A program made the position numbers and the translations under genes. From Sphaerulina vaccinii (lineage: Eukaryota; Ascomycota; Dothideomycetes; Mycosphaerellales; Mycosphaerellaceae): a DNA stretch of 64,000 nt. Shown piece by piece: positions 55,686 through 64,000 of the stretch. The stretch is taken from contig JAKUDP010000005.1 of NCBI GenBank assembly GCA_022570795.1, forward strand, positions 186,001 to 250,000, read 5' to 3'. How positions within the stretch are numbered: the first letter of the stretch is position 1; the number at the start of each line of letters is the position of its first letter. The notes beneath the pieces are model-generated. The model had not been told where the DNA came from. It worked only from the letters and a program-made list of their open reading frames with translations, and made no database searches.

Positions 55686-56717
55686 TCATGTTCCCCATAG
55701 TCGTCTCAGCGTGTCCCCAATGGTCTCCTTGCCACGCTCTCGCCTGTCTTCGCGATGCTGCTTTTCTTCCTCCATATGCATGGCAATCTTCTCTGCATAT
55801 TCCAGCTGCGATCGTGACTCGGCGGCAATCAGCTGCAGCTCGACTTCTTTCTCAGCTGGGGACAGGCCTGAAATGCGCTTTTTGATCTCCTCCTGCTTCT
55901 CCGGCGTGTAGGAGGACAGATTGTTCGGCACTCCTCGTTGAATGGCTAGCTTTCGTGCTCGCGCGAAAGCACTGTCCTCGCCCAGCGCGGCTGTGATCTT
56001 TTCTGGCGCAATCAGAGGTGGCAACTCAGACAGCTCTTCGCCTTTCTCTTGGGCATCCTTCTGAAGCTGTTCTCGGTCCAGCATCTCGTGGTACAACTTG
56101 TCCGCGTGCATGGCAATACGCTCCTCTTCTTCCTCTGATCGTACCGACGACAGATAGCCCAGCGCAGACAGAAAGCGCGCTTGCATGGTGTAGCACCTGT
56201 TGAATGCCTTGCCTTCCTCACGACACATGGTCATTTTCTTCATCCACGAGCCATTGGTCAAGCATTCTCGCTCGGCCAATTGGAAATCTGCACAGTTCTC
56301 TAATGCTGCCCTTCCAATCTCTGCTTTGCGATCTTTGAATGATGCTATCACATCTGCCAGTCGATCCTGATCCGATTTCCCTGCACTCTCCACCTCCGTC
56401 TGCGGTCGATAGTTCTTCCATAAGTGAGCATATCGTCCATCCTGGTAGAGGGCCTCTGGTGGGACTTCAGCACGATCTGAAGGCGCAGAATTCTGGTGCT
56501 TTTGATCCAGACCAGGCTCTGCTAAGCCTAGCTGTGATCGGAATGTGTTAGATGCAGCATCGTTAGACCGTGGAGCTGTTGATCGCTGTGCTGTTGATCT
56601 GGCTTCGCTGTCATCGTGCTTCGTGGTCTCCTGGTCCAAGAAGGCTCGTAATCCAGAATCGAGCTTCTTCGTAGGGTCGCTCTCCGCCTCACCGCTACTC
56701 CCCCATAGCCAGCCCAT
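55686..56717 (-). CDS. Twin CX9C (CHCH-like) protein, conserved hypothetical
   Basis: Intronless 343 aa from MGWLWGSSGE. Near residues 142-175 are two CX9C pairs, CADFQLAEREC and CREEGKAFNRC, about 16 residues apart, the helix-hairpin pattern of Mia40-imported intermembrane-space proteins. The N-terminal part has KKLDSGLRAFLDQE and YAHLWKNYRPQTEVE. The C-terminal half is Glu/Lys/Arg-rich coiled coil (EKQEEIKKRISGLSPAEKEV). There is no presequence, as expected for Mia40 clients. I do not recognise the orthologue; a mitochondrial location is inferred from the cysteine spacing only. Its start lies about 670 bp from the ZIP transporter start, divergently. Confidence 0.75.
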   Translation of the reverse strand: MGWLWGSSGEAESDPTKKLDSGLRAFLDQETTKHDDSEARSTAQRSTAPRSNDAASNTFRSQLGLAEPGLDQKHQNSAPSDRAEVPPEALYQDGRYAHLWKNYRPQTEVESAGKSDQDRLADVIASFKDRKAEIGRAALENCADFQLAERECLTNGSWMKKMTMCREEGKAFNRCYTMQARFLSALGYLSSVRSEEEEERIAMHADKLYHEMLDREQLQKDAQEKGEELSELPPLIAPEKITAALGEDSAFARARKLAIQRGVPNNLSSYTPEKQEEIKKRISGLSPAEKEVELQLIAAESRSQLEYAEKIAMHMEEEKQHREDRRERGKETIGDTLRRLWGT

Positions 56718-57382
56718 GTTGTGGATGACTTCTGCTATAGAGAAGTTCTCTGATCATGATGAGTTGGACTTCGCTACATCCCAGACCTTCCACGCAGGCC
56801 AAAAGTCCTTGTGCGCCGGCAAGTGGAGGCGAAGACGGGAGAGAGACGAAGATGCGGCTCTGCGGACTGCAACTGAAAATGACATACATACATGTGGTCA
56901 GGGTACATGTATATGAACACCACCACTGTACCCTGTAGCGATTACAGCAACATCTTACAGAGACGACACCAGTACGGACCAGAGGATGTCTTGTCCCCTA
57001 CACAGCGGACATTGTGCACGTCTCAATGCGGAGAGGAACAGTACTGTAGACAATAGAAGCTTTCGCCGGTAGCCTTTGTTGGCGACAGCTGCGAGTGGGT
57101 CATGGTTCAATGGCTTCCACGGCTCCAACGAGACGTGCTCTTCTCTTCTCGAACAAGACAGTACAGTACAAAAGGCAGTCAGGTCCTTTCGGACCGTAGA
57201 TGAATACGACAGGAATCGCCGAAGAGAATAGAGTGATTCACTCCTGCCGCCGCCGTTCTTTCCTCAAGCGTCTCGCTGAAATGCCAAGCGCAGTTGTCCA
57301 TCAAGGTCATTGAGTGTCTTAGTCGCGAACTCTTTGCGACTCCGGCCTGGCCTATTCTGCAGCAAGCTTTCTGCGCTGTGCA
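56718..57382. other. Divergent promoter region (CX9C / ZIP genes)
   Basis: No supported gene. The region should contain both promoters; I did not recognise a zinc-response site. Confidence 0.45.
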
Positions 57383-58713
57383 ATGCCAGCTTACCATTCG
57401 TTTGAATCAAAGGCCTTCTTCAGCACGTACACTGACAGCCACCTCGAGTCCGCAAATATGTCGGAGTGTGATACCGGTAAGAGATGCAGTCCATGGCAAG
57501 CCCCACCACGGCTGGACAAGCGCTAACAAATCTGGTGTAGGAAATGAATTCGATGGCCGTCTGGGGCTTCGCATTTCGAGTATTTTCGTGATCCTGGTTG
57601 GTTCTGCTCTGGGTGCACTCTTCCCAGTCTATGCATCCAGGCACCGTGGGACGGGCGTGCCAGAATGGGCCTTCTTCATCGCGAAGTACTTTGGCTCAGG
57701 TGTTATTGTGGCGACGGCATTCATACATGTAAGGCAGTCCTCCGTTGGCTGTATGAGCATGACTGACGGAATGAATAGTTACTCGCACCAGCTGAGGAAG
57801 CAATGAAGAATGAGTGTCTGACAGGCCCAATTACCGAATACACATGTACGTGATCACGATACGAAAAGCATATCATGCATCTTACTGATATGCTTTTGCA
57901 GGGGTCGAAGGCATTGTACTCATGACCGTCTTCGTGCTGTTCTTCGTGGAACTCATGACGATGCGTTACGCAAAGTTTGGCCACTCTCACGACCACGATG
58001 ACGAGAGCGCCGCACCAGGCAAAGATACACAACTCGAGCTCAAAGACTCTCTTGATAAAGTCAGGTATCTGGACGAGCCGAACGCCAAAACTGACAGCGA
58101 TTGCCCGACCAACCCGCATGTGCCTGGCGATGATCATCTCTCGCACGCTCGAGAACATCCGGACTCCGCATTGGCTACGACTGGTGCGGCCCACAAGCAC
58201 AAGACGTTCGATCCTGAGTCATACGCTGCCCAGATGACAGCAGTGGCCATCTTGGAATTCGGTGTCATATTTCACAGCATCTTCATCGGCTTGACCCTAG
58301 CAGTCTCAGGGACTGAGTTCGATACGCTGTATGTGGTGCTCACTTTCCACCAGACCTTCGAAGGTCTAGCCCTGGGGTCCCGGCTTGGAAGCATCAACTG
58401 GCCACAGTCTAAGAGATTCACACCATACTTGCTTGGCCTCGGATATGCGCTATCGACACCAATTGCTATTGCTATCGGCCTCGGTGTCCGCACAACTCTC
58501 AACCCCAACAGCCAGGAATTCCTTATTGTCAATGGAGTGTTCGACAGTATCTCGGCGGGAATCCTGATCTACACGGGCTTGGTGGAGCTGATGGCCCACG
58601 AGTTCATGTTCAGCAGCTACATGCAAAGAGCGCCCATAAAACTGGTGCTCTCTGCTCTTGGCTGCATGGTTTTGGGAGCGCTTCTTATGGCGATCCTTGG
58701 GAAATGGGCATAG
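57383..58713 (+). CDS. ZIP-family zinc/iron transporter (Zrt-like)
   Basis: Four exons: 57383-57476, 57541-57728, 57779-57845, 57902-58713; introns 64, 50 and 56 bp; 386 aa. A second in-frame ATG at 57458 (MSECDTGNEFDGRLGLR) is a possible start. TM1 is RISSIFVILVGSALGALFPV and TM2 YFGSGVIVATAFIHLLAP. A His-rich cytosolic loop (HSHDHDDE, HLSHAREH, HKHK) follows. Metal-site helices TM4 and TM5 carry FHSIFIGLTLAVSG and FHQTFEGLALGSRL; TM6-8 complete the fold, ending LLMAILGKWA. Splicing forms the conserved FIHLLAPAEEAM and EYTWVEGIVLM joins, which supports the model. Likely a plasma-membrane zinc importer, with Fe as the alternative substrate. Confidence 0.93.
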
Positions 58714-59341
58714 AGACCATGATGATAATGTTACAGCGTTCAAGCTTTGCAATGCCTCCTCAAGAAAGAGGACATGTTCATGGAACAGAGATAGATTCAC
58801 GATTAGTGCTGCGAGGCAGTGCAACTAAACATGTCTCCGACGGCAGGGCAGAGTCTCCGTCTCTCCCACTTTCTGAGCTACTCCTCATGGCGCATGGAAG
58901 CTCCTCATTGTCGCCTCCATGTTCTTGCTTCTGTCGCTATACCGTGGATCTGTAAGGCTAGCGGCTGACTTGCCTATGCATACGTCTCTTGAAAAAATTA
59001 AGTGAGTCGTTCTTCTATTGAAGCCAAAGGCGGGTTAGCAGCCAGGTCTGGCTCCCAATGAGGCATGCAGAGCAAGGTGGCAGAGCAATACATTGAGCAT
59101 GCTTCGAAGATAGCAGTGTCCGAGTAGCCAAGCCCACGGAGCTCTACAAGTTACACCGGATATTTGGATGACGCCAGCGGAGACACCGGAGATATCAAGG
59201 CCGCTTTCATTGAGGCCGGAGTGAAGTGGCAGCTTCCGTTTATATAATACACAGACAACATTCCATCAAGAAACTCTACACAATCCATCACGAATCACGA
59301 TCCTCGGTCACAATTCCCAACAAGAAATCACAAACCCGAAG
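58714..59341. other. Intergenic before SDR gene
   Basis: Close to the SDR gene are repeated CCGGAG/CCGGAT motifs (about 59155-59220) and a TATA box at 59240. CGG motifs are typical Zn2Cys6 factor sites, but no spacing pattern is clear. Confidence 0.4.
59240..59247 (+). promoter_or_regulatory. TATA box of SDR gene
   Basis: TTATATAA about 100 bp upstream of ATG 59342, in suitable core-promoter position. Confidence 0.45.
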
Positions 59342-60403
59342 ATGTCGTACCTACCGAAGTTTCTCTACTCGCAGTCGTACCTACCGAAGTTTCTCTACTC
59401 GCAATTCTTTGTTACGCCAACGACATCAACGACAGACTGCACAGGCAAGACAGTGATAATCACAGGAGCCAATGTCGGTCTAGGGAAAGAAGCTGCACGC
59501 CACTTCACGCGACTCAATGTCAAGAAACTCATCATCGCATGCCGTTCCATCGAGAAGGGAGAAGCTGCCAAAGCAGACATAGAAGCTAGTACCGGCCGTA
59601 AAGGTGTCATCGAGGTTTGGCAACTCGATTTATCTTCCTACGAGAGCGTCAAGGACTTTGCGAAGCGAGCACAGGGTCTGGAGAGGATAGATACTCTGCT
59701 CGAAAATGCTGGAGTGTCGACGTCGAACTTCTACGAGGTCGCTGGTAATGAATCGACGATTACTGTTAATGTCGTGAGCACTTTCTTGCTTGCACTTTTA
59801 CTTTTGCCGAAGTTGCAGGAGACCAGCAAGAAGTTCAATATCAAGCCTACTTTGACAATCGTCAGCTCGGAGGTGCATTTCTTGTAAGTACCATTCCTTC
59901 ACCAGTATGCTTGTGGTCCGCAGCACTAACATCACCGCAGCACACAATTTCCAGAACAGAAGAGCAATAACATCTTCGCCACACTCAACGCAAAGGAGAC
60001 GGCAAGGATGAGTGACCGCTATAACGTCAGCAAGCTGCTCGAAGTCCTTGCCATCCGACAAATCGCACGAGAACATCCAGGAAGTCTTGGGAACGTAACG
60101 CTGAACTTCGTCAATCCTGGATGGTGTCATTCAGAGCTGATGCGCGAAATTACGAACCCAGTCGTCAAGCTATTGAAGTTGATTATGTGCCGGACGACTG
60201 AAGTGGGCTCAAGAACTCTGGTCGATGCTGGTCTGAAGGGTGAGGAGAGCCATGGCAAATATTTGAGTGACTGCACCATCAAACCATGTGCTCCTCTTGT
60301 TGAGGGACCCAAAGGACCGGAATTAGAGAAGAGAGTGTGGGCTGAACTGAGCCAGAAGCTAGAGGCAATCGAACCTGGAGTGACAGGCAACTTGAATGCT
60401 TAG
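59342..60403 (+). CDS. Short-chain dehydrogenase/reductase (SDR)
   Basis: Two exons, 59342-59883 and 59941-60403, 57-bp intron (GTAAGT, CTAAC branch), giving 334 aa. Classical SDR motifs: VIITGANVGLGKEAARHF (cofactor glycines), DLSSYESVKDF, LENAGVS, SSEVHF (Ser) and YNVSKLL (Tyr-x3-Lys). The C-terminal half has VNPGWCHSELMREI. It belongs to the retinol-dehydrogenase/WWOX-like group of fungal SDRs, with unknown substrate. The N-terminus shows a 10-residue tandem duplication (SYLPKFLYSQ twice) caused by a 30-bp repeat; related proteins normally have this block once, in my recollection. A TATA box is about 100 bp upstream. Confidence 0.92.
59345..59404 (+). repeat. 30-bp in-frame tandem duplication
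   Basis: Two copies of a 30-bp unit (GTCGTACCTACCGAAGTTTC ...), differing only at their first base, encode SYLPKFLYSQ twice at the SDR N-terminus. The copies are virtually identical, so the duplication is recent. Confidence 0.9.
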
Positions 60404-60500
60404 ACGAGCCACGGAGCAAGTCGTATGAGTGTGACTCGGTGGTGAAATTGTTTGTACCTCCGCCATGATGCAGTCTCTTATGCGGCAGTCAATGGAACTT

Positions 60501-61519
60501 CTATGATGATTCTTCGATCTTGACCATCTCCTCAATTTTCTTCTGAATGTCCTTCTTGACCGCTTCCGTAGGCTCCTCGTACGGCCGTCTCGGCCTCAAC
60601 TTCTCAGAAGCATTCTCAATACCTGCATACTTTGCAGACGTCAAGCTGGCAGCATACTTTGTGTTAGCAATACCAGCTTTACTGAAGCTCTCCGCAATAG
60701 CAGCTATTCTGTGTAGCTTCAGTGCCTCATCTGTCTTGCCTTGCTTCCAGAGCTTGTAGATATGGCTGATGGTCTTGGGGAAGATGTTCGCGAAAGCAGC
60801 AATGCAGCCTGCTGAGCCTACTGCCAGACCTCCTATCAAAAAGTCGGACTGTCCTCCATATGTTGCAAACTCGTTCTCGCTGAAAGTCGATGCCAGACGT
60901 GTGATCTTGCCGACTTGAGCACATGTGAGTTTAGTGCCCACGATGTTCTATCGATCGTTAGTAACGTTCCGAACTCGCGTTCGATTGTAGCATAGCCGCC
61001 GCATACCTTGTGCCTCTTCGCAAGATCAGTCATAACATCCGAGTCGATGTCAATACCGTTGCACACTCCGGGAAAATTATAGATGACTATGGGCAAAGGA
61101 CTCTTCTCCGCAACTTGATCGTAGAAGTCCTTGATGACCTTTGGTGTCGTCTGCTTGCCAAAGTACGCACAAGGCAGAACCAAAGCATAATCCGCCTTAG
61201 CTGCTGCGGCATCATTGATGAACTCTAGAACTTGCTTCGTGCTGTGGCCACCAACTCCGGCCATGATAGGATAGTCAGGTCCAACAGCCTCTCGAGCGGT
61301 CTTGAGCAGAGCTGCACGCTCCTCACGCGTAAGCATGAATGTTTCTGCATTGGTTCCGAGGATGACGAGACCTGTGAGGTGTTTTGAGAGGTAGGTGTAG
61401 TACTTCTTCTGTGATTCGAGATCGAGTTCATCCGTTTCTGGATCGAAGAAGGTCACTGCGGGTGCCCAAATGCCTGCTGGAGGGACTCTGGCAGAGTCTG
61501 TGTGGCCATTTGTAGTCAT
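60501..61519 (-). CDS. DapA-family (dihydrodipicolinate synthase-like) aldolase
   Basis: Two exons, 61519-61007 and 60947-60501, 59-bp intron (GTATGC), giving 319 aa. A TIM-barrel aldolase of the DHDPS/N-acetylneuraminate-lyase family: AVTFFDPETDELDLESQ, GLVILGTNAETFMLTREER, MAGVGGHST, and the Tyr motif VIYNFPGVCNGIDID. The Schiff-base Lys is in NIVGTKLTC, completed by splicing. Fungi do not use DapA for lysine, so it more likely cleaves or forms a keto-acid such as 2-keto-3-deoxy-L-galactonate or 4-hydroxy-2-oxoglutarate; the true substrate is uncertain. It is convergent with the SDR gene. Confidence 0.92.
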
Positions 61520-62182
61520 CTTGCGGGAAACTTTGGTCTATTGTCGAATTGAATTCTGCGTCGATTTGGCTGTCTTTTCTTCCTTGTCAACCTCAGTGAG
61601 TCAATCGATTAGGCCCACACAATGGCAGGACGACTCGATCTCAACATAAAACCGTCAGCTGCCGAACTCGGGCATGCATTGCGGCGGATATAGATACGCC
61701 GAAATGGTAGCTGGCCGAAGCAGCAGCCATCTCAGCTTGGAGCTCGTGGAGCTCCAGCATGCAGCCTAACTTGGCAAGGTGTACCAGTTTACGACTGGCC
61801 ATCGGTAGCGGATACCGGCCTCGAGACTGGTGTCTTGCTGCGCTGCATCTTTATTTTGTGGTGCGTCCGTGACCAAGTCGTGGTTTCAAATAATGATGTT
61901 GCACATCAGCTTCGTGTGCGCTCGGCCAAGGCTGCGGATGCCGAGTACTGCACAACATCGACAAGGTCCCACCGGTGTAAGCAAGGCCATTCGTTAATAC
62001 TGGTAGAAATGAGAGGGAAGGAATAGTTGTTGGATATGCTTCAAACATTATCATATACGCTGCTACCAAATAAGACTCGTTAGGTCGTCGCTGCTGTGAC
62101 CCTGTCCTGCTTGTACAGTAATTACCGCCTCGTCTTCCCAGGGTATAAAACTTTCACTCATTTCCAAGAACGTTCAGAAAAC
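61520..62182. other. Intergenic
   Basis: Promoter of the aldolase gene and 3' flank of the Pil1 gene. It contains a short inverted stretch GGAGCTCGTGGAGCTCC (about 61739). Nothing else recognised. Confidence 0.45.
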
Positions 62183-63240
62183 TTATGCTGCGACGTGCTC
62201 CTCACGGCCGCGAACGGAGTCTTCATCGTCGAACTCCTGTCCAGCACCGTGCTGCTCAGCAGACACCCACATGCCAGACTCGCGGTCCTGGTCCTGCTCA
62301 GACAAGTCGTGACCAGATGCCTTGTTGCGGCGGCGTTGCGAAAGTGTGCGGGCACGAGTGGAGAGGTTAGAGGTGACCTTGGCGTTCTGCTCAACCCAGT
62401 TGGTAAGAGCATCCTCGCAGTCCTGGATGATGGCCTTGGAGGCCTCGTAGCCGTCGTATGCGTTGCGAGTCTCACCAGGTGTCACTGGAGTGTCGTCAAC
62501 AAGCTCGAGGAGATGCTTGCCAAAGCCGGCGATGATGGCCATCTTCTCGCTGTGCTCGCGGAGAGCATCGAACTGGTAAGTGAAAGCAGCCTTCAGCTTC
62601 TCACGGGTGATGTTGGACAGCTGAGCCTCGGCGACGAGAGACTCGGCCTCAGCACGGACAAGCTCCTGCTCGAGCACAACGATCTTGGGGCTGTTTGGCT
62701 CCTTGTACTTGAGCTGTGCGATCTGGTCGGTGATCTTCTGCTTGCGATCTCTGCTTGGCTGCACAGACGCCTCAATGTTGCGGATGCTCTTGATAGTGAC
62801 ACGGTACTGGTCGTATCGGTCGACGAACTGGTCCTCGAGCTCTCCAATCTCGTAGATGAGAACGCCGAGCTTGTCGGTGACATCGGAGACATCGTCGTCG
62901 CAGCCTTCACCCCAGATGGACAGTTGCTGAGCAACCTCCATGCGCTCACGGCCCACAAGTTCCATTGATCGCATGACGTTCTTCTCCATCTTCACGAGCT
63001 GCGACAGCTTCTTGGCGAGATCTGGACCGAAAGCGCCTGGGTGGACCGACTTGCGGAATGTGTGGCCTGGACGACATTGTTAGTCGGTGCATAATGAACA
63101 TGTCACTTGAGTCTTGACATACCAATGTTGGCACGGCCAAAGAGACGACCGCCCTTGGTGGACGAGGCCTGTGGCGGTGGGTTCTGGATCTGCGACGCAG
63201 TCGGCGCGCGCGACTGGCGCATAGAGTATGTGCGATGCAT
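62183..63240 (-). CDS. pil1: Eisosome core protein Pil1/Lsp1 (BAR domain)
   Basis: Two exons, 63240-63123 and 63066-62183, 56-bp intron (GTATGT, CTAAC branch), giving 333 aa. The N-terminus MHRTYSMRQSRAPTASQIQN is basic and Ser/Thr-rich, as in Pil1/PilA, where it meets the membrane and is phosphorylated by Pkh kinases. Splicing yields RLFGRANIGHTFRKSVHPGA, the most conserved family block. The BAR region follows (MEKNVMRSMELVGRERMEVA, QLSIWGEGCDDDVSDVTDKL), ending in an acidic tail. The protein builds the plasma-membrane furrows called eisosomes. An antisense open frame of 290 codons on the plus strand is a shadow. Confidence 0.96.
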
Positions 63241-64000
63241 GATGGGCTGGTGGTTTGTGGTATTAGACTGTGTGTAGTGATTATTAAAGCGAGTCTGTGA
63301 GCTTGTTGGTAATATGTACAGAAACAGTCGTGTGGTATGGTGTCAATGGAATGTCTTATGGGAGCGGACGAGTATTGGTATGTATACGTCGACCGACAGG
63401 GGAGACCGGATGTGATGTCACGAAGTTCGCTATGACCAGAGAATGTCTCGTGCTTACGCTGGGCCAGCAAGTTCTCACCACACAACAATGCAGATCCAAC
63501 GATCTTGTCATTGTCCTGGTAACTGGAAACCTCTCTCGCCGAGCTGCCGCGCGCTTCAACTGGAGACATCATACTGCATTGCTGTCCAGTCTACATTCGC
63601 CTGTCCATCAACACTCTCCGCTTGATTCTGAACTTGCATGGGAGTTGCTGAGAGCAGACTGTTTCTCATGGCATTGCTACGGCAACAAAGACAGCTGGAA
63701 TCTAGAACGACTCGACCATGACATAGGTGGTATCACTCAAAAAGCTTGTCGCACAGCACCGGCCACCTTCATGTCAAATCTCCGCCTCACATCTGCCACT
63801 GGTACGCCATCTGGAGTCCAGAAAGTTCATCTGCATGGTGGCTCAGCTCAGGTCGCGATGACATCCTCCCTACAGCTTAGATGCAAAACCAATCTGACAA
63901 GTCAGAACTATCTCGCTATACTAACGAAGAGGAGCATTCTCAGCTTTCAAGGGAGGTTGTGTCCTCTGAGCAGACTGGAAGATCGACGGCGTGAATGTAC
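63241..64000. other. Upstream region of Pil1 gene to window end
   Basis: Leader and promoter of the Pil1 gene. Open frames near 63356-63625 overlap on both strands without motifs. Nothing else recognised. Confidence 0.45.

Noticed and set aside
62096..62968. 290-codon plus-strand frame opposite Pil1
   Set aside because: Antisense shadow of the strongly conserved Pil1 coding region; Leu/Val-rich translation without motif.

Overview
The window is nuclear DNA of a filamentous ascomycete. The evidence is the set of families (Ste11, Pil1/LSP1 eisosome protein, Bfr2/AATF, Rad2/XPG, DUF7514, Ssu1-type carrier, Lipocalin_5), introns mostly of 47-66 bp with GTRNGT donors and CTRAC-like branch sites, and an AT-rich island that looks like a transposon degraded by repeat-induced point mutation (RIP). 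A dothideomycete (Mycosphaerella-like plant-associated fungus) is my best guess. That is inference from gene style; I ran no search.

Layout. 0.5-4.1 kb: SET-domain protein, Lipocalin_5 protein, and a small three-exon predicted secreted protein. 4.8-14.7 kb: genome maintenance and ribosome biogenesis (Rad2/XPG nuclease, Bfr2/AATF, SNF2 ATPase). 15-22 kb: Ssu1-type anion/sulfite carrier, then Ste11 MAPKKK with a long promoter/leader. 22-30 kb: DUF7514 protein, an APC/C activator of the Cdc20/Cdh1/Ama1 family, Rab geranylgeranyltransferase alpha, and a SnoaL/NTF2-like protein. 30.6-41.9 kb: P4 flippase, monoglyceride lipase, mitochondrial succinate-semialdehyde dehydrogenase, RING protein and SMP-30/gluconolactonase. 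41.9-48.6 kb: a gene-poor block with a 405-bp hAT-like MITE and a 1.4-kb RIP-degraded element. 48.6-63.2 kb: bZIP factor, AT-hook protein, twin CX9C protein, ZIP zinc transporter, SDR, DapA-family aldolase and Pil1-type eisosome protein.

The genes are mostly housekeeping or signalling and form no obvious metabolic cluster. Many needed hand splicing: I give exon models for 17 of them, including 5' exons for the SNF2, Bfr2 and AT-hook genes and for RabGGTase alpha. Three genes (DUF7514, APC/C activator, SnoaL-like) have their frame broken by a single TAG, and the same frame continues after it. In each case the TAG could be the 3' end of an intron whose length is a multiple of three, or it could be a real nonsense change.

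I found no tRNA, rRNA, CRISPR array or clearly novel multi-gene system. The most unusual items are the MITE, the RIP-marked tandem duplication inside the AT island, the 135-aa secreted protein, the 30-bp in-frame duplication at the SDR N-terminus and the in-frame TAG codons.
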